The notes beneath the pieces were generated by a model. The model searched no databases and was not told the DNA's origin. It worked only from the letters and a program-made list of their open reading frames with translations. Shown here in pieces: positions 1 through 7,094 of a DNA stretch of 11,826 nucleotides; the stretch's first letter is position 1, and each line of letters opens with the position of its first letter. Position numbers and translations under genes: made by a program. This DNA is from Porphyrobacter sp. UBA7686 (GTDB taxonomy: Bacteria; Pseudomonadota; Alphaproteobacteria; Sphingomonadales; Sphingomonadaceae): contig DLGU01000060.1 in NCBI GenBank assembly GCA_002482865.1, positions 264 to 12,089 on the forward strand. Direction: 5' to 3'.

Positions 1-822
1 CTCGGCGCCAAGGTCACGGTCGTCGAGTATCTCGATCGCATCCTGCCCGGCATGGACGGCGAGGTCGCCAAGCAGTTCCAGCGTATCCTGGAGAAGCAGG
101 GCTTCACCTTCCAGCTCGGCTCCAAGGTCACCAAGGTCGAGACCGGCAAGAAGGGCGGCGCGACCGTCACCGTCGAGCCGGCCGCTGGCGGCACGGCGAC
201 TACGCTCAACGCCGATATCGTGCTGGTCGCGATCGGCCGCCGTCCGAACACGGATGGCCTTGCGCTCGACAAGGCGGGCCTGACCGTCAACGCGCGCGGC
301 CAAATCGAGATCGACCACGATTTCCGCACGAGCGTGCCGAACATCTGGGGCATCGGCGATGTCGTTCCCGGGCCGATGCTCGCGCACAAGGCTGAGGATG
401 AGGGCATCGCTGTGGCCGAGAACATCGCCGGCCTTACCGGCATCGTGAACCACGATGTGATCCCCAGCGTCGTCTACACCGCGCCCGAAATCGCAGGGGT
501 CGGCATCACCGAGGAACAGGCCAAGGAACGCGGTCTCAACGTCAAGGTCGGCAAGTTCCCGATGATGGCCAACAGCCGCGCTAAGGCCAACCGCGACACC
601 GAAGGCTTTGTGAAAGTCATCGCCGATGCGGAGACCGACCGCGTGCTCGGCGTGTGGATCGTCGCCAGCCTCGCCGGATCGATGATTGCCGAGGCCTGCG
701 TCGCGATGGAATTCGGCGCGACCTCCGAGGATATTGCCTATACCTGCCATGCGCACCCGACCCACGCCGAAGCGCTCAAGGAAGCGGCAATGGCGGTGAC
801 GGGCAAGCCGATCCACATGTGA
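1..822 (+). CDS. lpdA: Dihydrolipoamide dehydrogenase (E3), C-terminal 273 residues; 5' end outside window
   Basis: E3 flavoprotein of 2-oxoacid dehydrogenase complexes. It reoxidises dihydrolipoyl groups on E2 and passes electrons through FAD and a disulfide to NAD+, in the cytoplasm. The frame is open from base 1, so the gene is cut by the window edge; the visible part begins inside the NAD-binding domain (LGAKVTVVEYLDRILPG). Family landmarks follow in order: the segment VAIGRRPNT, the FAD-contacting IWGIGDV with the following AHKAEDEG, and the dimerisation domain ending in CHAHPTHAEALKEA, which carries the His-Pro-Thr...Glu catalytic dyad of the family. The missing part should hold the FAD-binding Rossmann motif and the redox CxxxxC. 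The sequence resembles the isoform usually found with 2-oxoglutarate dehydrogenase, but the upstream genes are not visible, so the complex served is an inference. The next gene starts 10 bases after the stop. Confidence 0.95.
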   Translation, partial: LGAKVTVVEYLDRILPGMDGEVAKQFQRILEKQGFTFQLGSKVTKVETGKKGGATVTVEPAAGGTATTLNADIVLVAIGRRPNTDGLALDKAGLTVNARGQIEIDHDFRTSVPNIWGIGDVVPGPMLAHKAEDEGIAVAENIAGLTGIVNHDVIPSVVYTAPEIAGVGITEEQAKERGLNVKVGKFPMMANSRAKANRDTEGFVKVIADAETDRVLGVWIVASLAGSMIAEACVAMEFGATSEDIAYTCHAHPTHAEALKEAAMAVTGKPIHM

Positions 823-832
823 TCCGGCGAGG

Positions 833-1672
833 GTGAGCGCGCGGGCCTTTGATCGCTGGCGGCTCACCCTGCCCCTGTTGCTCCCGTCATTGGGCGGGCT
901 GGCATACCTCTATGCGTTTGAAGCGCCCACACGGCTGATCGCCGTTAACGCGGGCGCGTTGGCGTTGGCGTTGCTGTGGGTGCTGTTCGGGCGAATGCCA
1001 GCAGAGCGCAACCCGCGCCTTGCGCTTGCGGGCGGCGCTGTATTGGCGCTGTTTCTCCCGCTGCTAACCGGGCCTGAGATGGGCGGGGTTGCCCGCTGGC
1101 TTCCTGCCGGTCCAGTAAGTCTGCACTCGGGCGCGCTGTTGCTGCCGCTGATTACCGTGCTGGCCGCGCGCGAAGAGGCCATCGGCGCAGGCCTGTTCGC
1201 GCTGGCGGGCGCGGCGTATATACTGCAACCCGATGCGGCATCACTCTTTGCGCTCGGCGTGGCGAGTGCGACGCTCGCCGCTACATTGCGGCGTGTTTCC
1301 TTTGCGGTGGTGAGCCTCGCCGCGATTGTTTTTGCTACGGCGACATTCGGCGCAGGCACGCTCGAACCCCAGCGTTTTACCGAGGGCGTGCTTGCGGAGG
1401 TTTGGCACAGCGCACCGCTGGCGGCACTGGGCCTGGGCGGGCTGTTGTTCATCGCCCCGCCCTTGCTCATAGCGCGCGAACCGCAGATTCTCCGCGCCGA
1501 AGGCACGGCGCTTGCCGCACTGCTTTGGGGGTTCGGCATCGCCGCCATGCTCGCCCCCTTCCCCTACCCGCTGATCGGCTACGGCGCAGCGCCCATCCTC
1601 GGCTATGGGCTCGCCCTTGGCGCAGCGGCGCGCAAGGCTGGCCATAGCGCTCGCAATCTGCCAACATCCTGA
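833..1672 (+). CDS. Polytopic membrane protein, possible divergent SEDS (FtsW/RodA)-like protein
   Basis: A 279-residue, very hydrophobic protein with about nine or ten likely membrane segments (roughly 11-29, 35-53, 62-80, 98-112, 117-133, 155-173, 194-214, 225-242, 248-265). I do not recognise a named family with certainty. Three motifs occur in the order seen in SEDS peptidoglycan polymerases: GVARWLPAGP (85-94; compare RWIxLGxxxxQP in FtsW), LQPDAAS (131-137; compare AQPDLGT) and MLAPFPYPLIGYGAAP (239-254; compare the GMLPxxGxxLPLISYGGSS signature). The region that would match the catalytic HTDFIF of FtsW reads HSAPLAAL (192-199), so the essential Asp looks absent. It is also about 100 residues shorter than FtsW or RodA. 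The GTG start is chosen because it follows the lpdA stop closely and leaves a short basic N-terminus before the first helix; the GGCGAGG just before it is too close to be an ideal Shine-Dalgarno. Coding is well supported; SEDS kinship is an inference. Confidence 0.8.
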   Translation: MSARAFDRWRLTLPLLLPSLGGLAYLYAFEAPTRLIAVNAGALALALLWVLFGRMPAERNPRLALAGGAVLALFLPLLTGPEMGGVARWLPAGPVSLHSGALLLPLITVLAAREEAIGAGLFALAGAAYILQPDAASLFALGVASATLAATLRRVSFAVVSLAAIVFATATFGAGTLEPQRFTEGVLAEVWHSAPLAALGLGGLLFIAPPLLIAREPQILRAEGTALAALLWGFGIAAMLAPFPYPLIGYGAAPILGYGLALGAAARKAGHSARNLPTS

Positions 1673-1714
1673 TCTGTTGAGACAACGCCCAAGAGCAGGC
1701 GAGAAGGGGCGTCA

Positions 1715-3205
1715 GTGAACGCGGTTCGCAGAGCCATGACCGCATTGGCAGCCGCCAGCTTGATCTTGCTGGTGGGCTGCGGCGCGTCCGACGATACCGC
1801 TTCCGTTGCGCCGCCGCGCGGAGACGATCCGATCATCTTCCAGCAGCAGGCATCACAGATCGCCGTCGACCTGAAGCTCGATCTGGCCGAGCTTGAACGC
1901 ACGCTCGAACGCGAATTGCCGCGCGAATTGTGGCAGATAGACCGTCCGGGGAGCGAATGTGTCGCCTCCCAGAAGGTCGATCTGGCGCTGTTCAAGGTCA
2001 AATCGCCCAAGATCGAATGCCACATTGTTGGTAAGGTCACGCGCGGCAGGCTGCGGCTGAGTGGCAAAGGCGAGGTGCTGACGGTCAATTTGCCAGTCAA
2101 GGGCACGCTGGCGGCGCGCGATGTCGCCGGGATGTTCAAGGGTGAGACCGGCACAGGCGCGGCCGAAGTCGCGCTGTCACTGCGGCTTGATCTGACGCCG
2201 GACTGGAAGCTCGCCAGCACCGCCAAGCTCGATTACCGCTGGACGCGTGAGCCGGGGATCGACTTCCTCGGGCGGCGGATCACCTTCACCAGCGAGGCCG
2301 ACCGCGAGCTGCGCCCCGTCAAGCGTGAGGTCGAGCGGATCGTCGCACGCGAGCTGGCCCGCCTGCCGGTCAAGGCAACCGCGCAGGATGGCTGGACCAA
2401 GGCCCACGGCGTGTTCGTGCTCAACCGCGAGAACCCGGCGGTGTGGGGGCGGATGACCCCGCAGCAGTTCCGGTTCGGCGGCTACACGGTGCAGGGGCGC
2501 GAGCTGATCCTGCGTCTGGGGCTTGATGCGATGTTCGAAAGCTTCGTCGGCATCAAACCCGATGCGGCCGCGCCCGCCCCGCTTCCTCCACTGGCGCGGC
2601 GTGACAAGGCGCAGGCCAAGTCCATCCTGCACGTACCGGTGGTGGCCGATTACGCGGTGCTTGAACCGGTGATCGCCAAGGCGCTGGCCAAACGCGCCCA
2701 GCGGCCGTTTGTGATCGCCGATTACGGCTCTGTCACCGCGCAGTTCGACACAATCACGGTCTACGGCACCGGCGAGGGGCGCATCGCGGTAGGCGGCGAG
2801 TTTACCGCCAACTCGGACCTGCCTGTGATCGAGCAGGCCAAGGGGCGGATCTGGCTGACCGCTCGTCCCGTAAACACCCGAGGATCGCGCGCGGTGAAGT
2901 TCACTGAGGTGAGGATCACGGGAGATACCGACATCGTGGGTGAGGAATTCCTGTTCGCGCTCGCCAACTCGCCCGATTTCCAGGGCGCGATCACCGATGC
3001 GCTGGCGCAGAATTTCGAAGGCGACTTCACCGATCTGCGCGGCAAGATCGACCGCGCACTGGCCAAGCGCACAGGCCGCCTCACCGATTACAGCATTACG
3101 ATCGAACGGGTCGAGACGGGGATCATCACCGCGCACGGCCAAGGCCTCTACCTCCCGGTCGACATCACCGCGCAGATTGATGCCAGGCTGCGGCGGCTGA
3201 ATTGA
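1715..3205 (+). CDS. DUF4403 family lipoprotein
   Basis: A 496-residue predicted lipoprotein. The N-terminus has a basic start, a hydrophobic stretch and a lipobox LVGC with lipidated Cys22, so it should be exported and anchored to a membrane facing the periplasm. The rest is a long soluble beta-rich protein that I assign to DUF4403, a family of unknown function, from its overall pattern, including GWTKAHGVFVLNRENPAVWG (226-245). Two halves look alike: ASQIAVDLKLDLAELERTL (46-64) with its following strands and ILHVPVVADYAVLEPVIAKA (304-323) with its following strands, each ending in a long amphipathic helix (about 193-217 and 423-451). This suggests an internal duplication, perhaps a lipid- or ligand-binding pair of modules, but that is inference. 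Cys82 and Cys102 could form a disulfide. The GTG start is preceded by AAGGGG (1704-1709) at good spacing; an in-frame ATG at 1736 would leave a shorter signal peptide. It starts 42 bases after the previous gene. Confidence 0.88.
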   Translation: MNAVRRAMTALAAASLILLVGCGASDDTASVAPPRGDDPIIFQQQASQIAVDLKLDLAELERTLERELPRELWQIDRPGSECVASQKVDLALFKVKSPKIECHIVGKVTRGRLRLSGKGEVLTVNLPVKGTLAARDVAGMFKGETGTGAAEVALSLRLDLTPDWKLASTAKLDYRWTREPGIDFLGRRITFTSEADRELRPVKREVERIVARELARLPVKATAQDGWTKAHGVFVLNRENPAVWGRMTPQQFRFGGYTVQGRELILRLGLDAMFESFVGIKPDAAAPAPLPPLARRDKAQAKSILHVPVVADYAVLEPVIAKALAKRAQRPFVIADYGSVTAQFDTITVYGTGEGRIAVGGEFTANSDLPVIEQAKGRIWLTARPVNTRGSRAVKFTEVRITGDTDIVGEEFLFALANSPDFQGAITDALAQNFEGDFTDLRGKIDRALAKRTGRLTDYSITIERVETGIITAHGQGLYLPVDITAQIDARLRRLN

Positions 3206-3220
3206 ACAGCTAACTTTTCA

Positions 3221-3262
3221 GGCAGGGTTTTGCGCAGGCCTCTGTCTGGGTAGACCCCTGCC
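3221..3262 (+). other. Inverted repeat in the leader before the amidase gene
   Basis: GGCAGGG (3221-3227) and CCCTGCC (3256-3262) can pair as a 7-bp stem. Inside lies GTCT-GGGT-AGAC (3244-3255), and a competing pairing GCAGG (3234-3238)/CCTGC (3257-3261) is also possible. It sits just before the Shine-Dalgarno sequence of the amidase gene and has no T-run, so it is not a clear terminator. It could be a leader structure, an operator or chance. Confidence 0.3.
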
Positions 3263-3282
3263 CGAGAGAGAGGAACGCACGC

Positions 3283-4641
3283 ATGGCCTATCCGCAATTG
3301 ACCGACAAAGCCGGGGTGCTGGCGACCGCGCTGGCGATCCGCACGCGCAAGCTCAGCGTGGCCGAAGCGGTCGATGCGGCGATCACCCGGGCCGGGCGGG
3401 ATGATGCCGCGATTGATGCCCTCGCCGTCCCCGATTTTGAGCGCGCGTGCGAGACCGCGCGGGCAATGGACAGCGCGCCACGCCAGCTGAACCAGCCTTT
3501 GTTCGGCGTGCCGATGACGATCAAGGAAAGCTTTGACGTCGCCGGGCTGCCCACAACCTTCGGCCACCCCGAGTTCCGCGATCAGCTTGCCACGCGCGAT
3601 GCAGCGCTGGTGCGCCGCTTGAAGGCGGCCGGCGCGATCATCATCGGCAAGACCAATGTGCCGGTCGATCTGACTGACTGGCAAAGCTTCAACCCAATCT
3701 ATGGTCGCACCTCCAACCCGCATGACCCTGATCGCTCCCCCGGCGGATCGTCGGGCGGCAGCGCGGCAGCTGTGGCGAGCGGAATCGTGCCGGGCGACTT
3801 CGGCACCGACATCGGCGGATCGGTGCGGGTGCCGGCGCATTTCTGCGGGGTGTGGGGGCACAAGACGACCTGGGGCCTCATCCCCAAGCACGGCCATGAT
3901 TTCCCCGGCATGTCGCGCCGCGAAGGGTTTATTGCTGCGCATGACAGCCCGCTGAGCATCGCCGGGCCGCTTGCACGCAATGCGCCCGATCTTGCGGTGC
4001 TGACCGAAGTGGGCGCCGAGGTACCGCTGCGCCGCCGTCCCAAACCGCTGAAGGAATGCCGTCTCCTCGCCGTCACCGCGCTGCCCAATGCGCAGGTCGA
4101 CGCCAGCGTCATGGAACCGACCGAAGCCGCGCTCGAACAGCTGGCCCGCGCGGGTGTGCGGATCGACCGGACGAGCGATCTGCTGCCCGATCAGGCGCAG
4201 CAATATCGCCACTATCTCAAGATGATGAACGTGGTGATGGCGCGCGGCGCTCCTGCGCCGGACGGCAAGCGCGCAACCGCGACCGACTGGTTCGACCTGC
4301 TTGACGCGCAGGCCGCCTGCATCGCGCAGTGGGAGGCTTTGTTTGCGGAGTATGACTTCGTCCTCGCCCCGCCCGCTCCGGTGCTGGCGGTGCCGCACAG
4401 TGACAGGGCAGTGTTCCGCGGGACGCTGATGATCAACGGCAAGGAAGAGCCGGGCGGCAATGCGCTCGCCTGGGCCGGGCTGGCGACCTTCCCGAACTTG
4501 CCCGCCACCGTGCTCCCGATTGGCAGCGGCACGTACTTCGGCAGCACGCTGCCCTGTGGGATACAGGTGATCGGGCCGCGCTGGAGCGACATCGATTGCA
4601 TCGCGGCGGCCGAAGCCATCGGGAATATCTTGCACGGCTGA
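3283..4641 (+). CDS. Amidase-signature family hydrolase
   Basis: A 452-residue amidase-signature enzyme that hydrolyses a carboxamide to an acid and ammonia or an amine; the substrate cannot be read from the sequence. The whole catalytic triad is visible: Lys81 in MTIKES, the cis-Ser Ser156 in SPGGSSGGS and the nucleophile Ser180 in GTDIGGSVR. The 24-residue spacing from Ser156 to Ser180 equals that of fatty acid amide hydrolase. Length is normal for the family. No signal peptide is seen, so it is probably cytoplasmic. It is not GatA as far as can be judged, because no gatC or gatB lies beside it. The ATG start has a clear AGAGGA about 9 bases upstream. It starts 77 bases after the DUF4403 gene, across a leader with inverted repeats, and ends 23 bases before the PepSY-type gene, so it may be transcribed with the two downstream genes. 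Confidence 0.93.
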   Translation: MAYPQLTDKAGVLATALAIRTRKLSVAEAVDAAITRAGRDDAAIDALAVPDFERACETARAMDSAPRQLNQPLFGVPMTIKESFDVAGLPTTFGHPEFRDQLATRDAALVRRLKAAGAIIIGKTNVPVDLTDWQSFNPIYGRTSNPHDPDRSPGGSSGGSAAAVASGIVPGDFGTDIGGSVRVPAHFCGVWGHKTTWGLIPKHGHDFPGMSRREGFIAAHDSPLSIAGPLARNAPDLAVLTEVGAEVPLRRRPKPLKECRLLAVTALPNAQVDASVMEPTEAALEQLARAGVRIDRTSDLLPDQAQQYRHYLKMMNVVMARGAPAPDGKRATATDWFDLLDAQAACIAQWEALFAEYDFVLAPPAPVLAVPHSDRAVFRGTLMINGKEEPGGNALAWAGLATFPNLPATVLPIGSGTYFGSTLPCGIQVIGPRWSDIDCIAAAEAIGNILHG

Positions 4642-4664
4642 GCCGGCTTGGTCATGGCGGCGGC

Positions 4665-5360
4665 ATGAAGACGCTCTCGATGCTCACCCTCGCAAAGTGG
4701 CACATCTGGCTTGGCTGGCTGATCTGCGTACCGATCGTGATGTGGCTTGCCACCGGTCTGCTGATGGTCGCGCGCCCGATCGAGCAGGTGCGCGGCGAGC
4801 ATTTGCGGCGCGAAAGCCCCCCCGCCGCATTGGTGCTCCCCGGCAGCAATCTCGCAGCGCCCGAAGCCAAGTTGGCCGAGATGCGGGTGCAGATGCAGGG
4901 CAACCGCCCCGTCGCGATCCTGACCGGGCTGGATGGCAGCGTCCGCCGGGTCGATTTCGAGAGCGGCGCGGCCCTCCCATCGCTGGACGCCGCTGCTGCG
5001 CAGGCGCTGGTGGCGCGCGAGATTACCGGAGGCGATGCGGTGGAGCGCGTCACGCTGTTCCCCGCCGACCGCACCCCGTTCGATTTCCGCCGACCGCTCG
5101 CCGTGTGGCAGGTGGCGCTGGCGGATGGCACCAATGTCTATGTCGGGCGCGATACCGGCGCGATCGAGGCGGTGCGGACGCGCTGGTGGCGGGCGTTTGA
5201 CCTTGCCTGGGGCCTGCACATCATGGACCTGTCCGAGCGGGAGGACACCAGCCACCCGGTGCTGATCATCTTCGCTGCGCTCTCGCTGACTGGCGCGCTC
5301 ATCGGCTGCGTGCTGATGTTCCGCCGCCGCAAAGCGCGCCCGGCCGCCAAGTCCTTATGA
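4665..5360 (+). CDS. PepSY-type membrane protein with two transmembrane segments
   Basis: A 231-residue protein with one membrane helix near each end (about 13-35 and 197-219) and a soluble middle of roughly 160 residues, presumably periplasmic. The middle ends in a PepSY-like strand-turn pattern, PLAVWQVALADGTNVYVGRD (144-163) followed by TGAIEAV. The C-terminal part, WGLHIMDLSEREDTSHPVLI (182-201), resembles PepSY-associated transmembrane proteins. Members of that group are linked to metal or redox functions at the membrane, but nothing here fixes the role. The C-terminus is basic (FRRRKARPAAK) and likely cytoplasmic. The frame is open further upstream to 4596, which would overlap the amidase; ATG 4665 is preferred because it lies after the amidase stop and directly before the first helix. 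Its Shine-Dalgarno is weak (GGCGGCGG). Its stop overlaps the next start as ATGA, which suggests translational coupling with the TRIC gene. Confidence 0.82.
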   Translation: MKTLSMLTLAKWHIWLGWLICVPIVMWLATGLLMVARPIEQVRGEHLRRESPPAALVLPGSNLAAPEAKLAEMRVQMQGNRPVAILTGLDGSVRRVDFESGAALPSLDAAAAQALVAREITGGDAVERVTLFPADRTPFDFRRPLAVWQVALADGTNVYVGRDTGAIEAVRTRWWRAFDLAWGLHIMDLSEREDTSHPVLIIFAALSLTGALIGCVLMFRRRKARPAAKSL

Positions 5361-5998
5361 CCCCGACCGTCCTCACCCCGATCCTCGACTGGCTCGACCT
5401 AGCCGGGATTGCGCTGTTCGCGCTGTCGGGCGCCGTGCTGGCGGCGCGGCTCAAGCAGACCTTTGTCACCATGGCTTTCTTCGCACTGGTGACGGGCGTT
5501 GGCGGGGGGACGGTGCGCGATCTCCTGATCCGCGCGCCGGTGTTCTGGATTGACGATCCGTGGGTGGCAGCGGTGTGCCTCGGCACTGCGCTGATCGCGT
5601 GGTTCACGCCGGTCCGTTGGTGGGAGGGCAAGGGCTTCGATTATGCCGACGGCGCGGGCCTCGCCGCCTATGCCGCCATCGGCAGCGCGAAGGCGCTGGC
5701 CTATGGCATCCCGCCAATCCCGGCAGCGCTGATGGGCGTGATTACTGGTTGCGTTGGAGGGATCATCCGCGATGTGGTCGCCGGGCGGCCGTCGATCATC
5801 ATGAGCCCCGAACTTTACGTCACCCCCGCCGCACTCACCGCCGCGCTGACGGTAGCGGGAATGCTGGCCGCGCCGTTGCTGGGTGTAAGCGACCAATGGG
5901 CTTGGGCGCTGGGCTTCACTTGCGGCTTTGCCCTGCGCGCCGCGGCGATCCGCTGGGAATGGGGTCTGCCGAGCTATGGCGAGCGGGAGGGTGCCTAG
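5357..5998 (+). CDS. TRIC/UPF0126 family cation channel
   Basis: A 213-residue protein of the trimeric intracellular cation channel family (formerly UPF0126). Prokaryotic members form homotrimeric monovalent cation channels with seven helices in the inner membrane. The expected internal repeat is visible: LDLAGIALFALSGAVLAA (13-30) followed by GVGGGTVRDLL (47-57), and in the second half GCVGGIIRDVVAGRPSI (131-147). Both Gly-rich bends carry the conserved Arg-Asp (Arg54-Asp55 and Arg138-Asp139). Length is typical. The ATG overlaps the stop of the PepSY-type gene by four bases, so the two are probably made together. The physiological ion and role here are not shown by the sequence. The stop codon lies in the loop of a GC-rich hairpin at the convergent end of the plus-strand block. 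Confidence 0.92.
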   Translation: MTPTVLTPILDWLDLAGIALFALSGAVLAARLKQTFVTMAFFALVTGVGGGTVRDLLIRAPVFWIDDPWVAAVCLGTALIAWFTPVRWWEGKGFDYADGAGLAAYAAIGSAKALAYGIPPIPAALMGVITGCVGGIIRDVVAGRPSIIMSPELYVTPAALTAALTVAGMLAAPLLGVSDQWAWALGFTCGFALRAAAIRWEWGLPSYGEREGA

Positions 5999-6008
5999 GC
6001 CCCCTCCC
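5985..6008. terminator. GC-rich hairpin between convergent genes, possible terminator
   Basis: GGGAGGG (5985-5991) pairs with CCCTCCC (6002-6008). After one mismatch two more base pairs close a CTAG loop that contains the TAG stop of the TRIC gene. It lies between the convergent TRIC gene and the 293-residue minus-strand gene. Neither side has a real T-run, so intrinsic termination is uncertain; it may protect 3' ends instead. Confidence 0.4.
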
Positions 6009-6019
6009 CCGCTTTCGCC

Positions 6020-6901
6020 TTAGAGATCGCTGTCGACAGTTTCGGGAATGACTTCGCCCGGGATCGGCCCGCCGGGATAGGCAGGCATCGCCGTCGTCGT
6101 AGCGCGAGCGGCCGGAGCCTGCGCCATCGTCATCGAGGCTTCCTGCACCGCAATGTCCGGGCGAACGGTGCCGCCGACCGACGCGCGGGCGTTGGCGTAG
6201 CCCTGATCGTCCCACTGCCCATCGGCGCGCAGGTCAGCGTTGCCAGCGGGTGCCGAGGAGTAGCCGATATCGCGGAAGCCATCGCCATAATCGATTGCGT
6301 CGATCTGACCATTATTGCCGATCCGGCACTGGAAGGACGCACCGTTGAACAGCGCGCCGCTGACTAGCCAGCCTGCGCCGGTGCGTTCGACATCGTCGAC
6401 CGTATCGACGCGCACATCCCGCTCGATCCGGTCAAGGCACTGGTTCACGGCGTTATCGAGGCCCGAGGCCCCGGTGCCGCGCGGCGCGCTGGCCCGACGA
6501 TCATCGCGGCGGTCGTCGTAACGGCGGTCATCATTGCGCCAGTCGGGATTGCGCACTTGGCGGTCGACAATCACGACATCGCGTTCACGCTCGCGGCGGT
6601 TGTTTGAGCTAACGATGGCGGCGATCCCGCCGATGATTGCTGCGCCGATGATCACGTCGCCGGCATCGACCCGGTTGCGCCGCCATCCGCGCCGGTGACC
6701 GCCCCAGCCACAGCCCCAGCGGCAGCGCCGCCATTCGGTCGTGGCACTGACGGGATCATAGCGGCTGAAATCGAAGGTGCCCAACGGCGCGGCGGTCAGC
6801 GCAGCGCCCGAAGGCATCGGCGCAGCGGCAGCCGGGGCGGCAATCATGGTGGTACCGGCAAGCGCACCCGCCAAGGCAAGCGCGCGGAATGTCAGAGCCA
6901 T
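6020..6901 (-). CDS. Exported Arg/Asp-rich protein, paralog of the neighbouring 180-residue protein
   Basis: A 293-residue protein of unknown function. It has a Sec-type signal peptide (about 1-27, AAPAAAA), a basic Trp/Gly/Arg region with Cys60 and Cys64, a Gly/Ala/Ile-rich hydrophobic stretch DAGDVIIGAAIIGGIAAIV (79-97), an Arg/Asp-rich linker (about 102-136), and a small domain with AVNQCLDRIE (151-160) and FQCRIGNNG (190-198). A low-complexity Ala/Pro tail follows. The hydrophobic stretch, charged linker and two-Cys domain occur in the same order in the 180-residue protein encoded upstream, so the two are paralogs; Cys155 and Cys192 match its Cys105 and Cys161 and could form a disulfide. 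Location is probably periplasm or envelope. The start has a good AGGAGA Shine-Dalgarno about 8 bases before ATG. A terminator upstream (7000-7043) and a candidate promoter (6919-6947) suggest its own transcription unit. Confidence 0.85.
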   Translation of the reverse strand: MALTFRALALAGALAGTTMIAAPAAAAPMPSGAALTAAPLGTFDFSRYDPVSATTEWRRCRWGCGWGGHRRGWRRNRVDAGDVIIGAAIIGGIAAIVSSNNRRERERDVVIVDRQVRNPDWRNDDRRYDDRRDDRRASAPRGTGASGLDNAVNQCLDRIERDVRVDTVDDVERTGAGWLVSGALFNGASFQCRIGNNGQIDAIDYGDGFRDIGYSSAPAGNADLRADGQWDDQGYANARASVGGTVRPDIAVQEASMTMAQAPAARATTTAMPAYPGGPIPGEVIPETVDSDL

Positions 6902-6918
6902 TGCTGCTCTCTCCTGTT

Positions 6919-6947
6919 GCTATACGAGCGGCCACCAAACGCCCCAA
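6919..6947 (-). promoter_or_regulatory. Candidate sigma-70 type promoter for the 293-residue exported protein
   Basis: On the minus strand TTGGGG (6942-6947) and TATAGC (6919-6924) are 17 bases apart. The -10 is a fair match, the -35 poor. Transcription would begin just before the Shine-Dalgarno, giving a very short leader. Its place after a terminator supports a promoter somewhere here. Confidence 0.3.
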
Positions 6948-6999
6948 TGGCGGCAGGATTAACCGTGCGAGGCTTGCGCCAGGCTGAACCAACCGGGGC

Positions 7000-7043
7000 A
7001 AAACAAAACCGCCCCGCCGTCCCTGATACGGGAGGCGGGGCGG
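7000..7043 (-). terminator. Intrinsic terminator of the 180-residue exported protein gene
   Basis: CCGCCCCGCC (7009-7018) and GGCGGGGCGG (7034-7043) form a perfect 10-bp stem, extended inside by TCCC (7020-7023)/GGGA (7030-7033) after a one-base bulge. On the minus strand it is followed by TTTTGTTTT (7000-7008). It lies 52 bases after the stop of the upstream gene, which is normal for a Rho-independent terminator. Confidence 0.85.
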
Positions 7044-7094
7044 CAGGTTCACGCGCAGTCGTGAAGGAGACAGGCTGCGCGTAGCTCAAACGGG

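Noticed and set aside
910..1548. Minus-strand open frame opposite the membrane protein
   Set aside because: The plus-strand translation has regular hydrophobic helices and ordered motifs, while the minus-strand one is low-complexity Ser/Ala/Pro/Arg.
2177..4635. Long minus-strand open frames opposite the DUF4403 and amidase genes (2177-3142, 3148-4635)
   Set aside because: They are antisense to genes with clear families, and their His/Arg/Gly-rich translations show no domain; high GC leaves such shadow frames open.
4596..4664. Upstream extension of the PepSY-type gene
   Set aside because: It would overlap the amidase gene and add a charged segment without similarity before the first membrane helix; ATG 4665 fits better.
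4212..5255. Minus-strand open frame of 347 residues
   Set aside because: It lies across two well-supported plus-strand genes and its translation has no recognisable motif.
5560..6051. Plus-strand open frame overlapping the TRIC gene in another frame
   Set aside because: The TRIC frame carries both family repeats; the other frame is Arg/Gly/Pro-rich and featureless.
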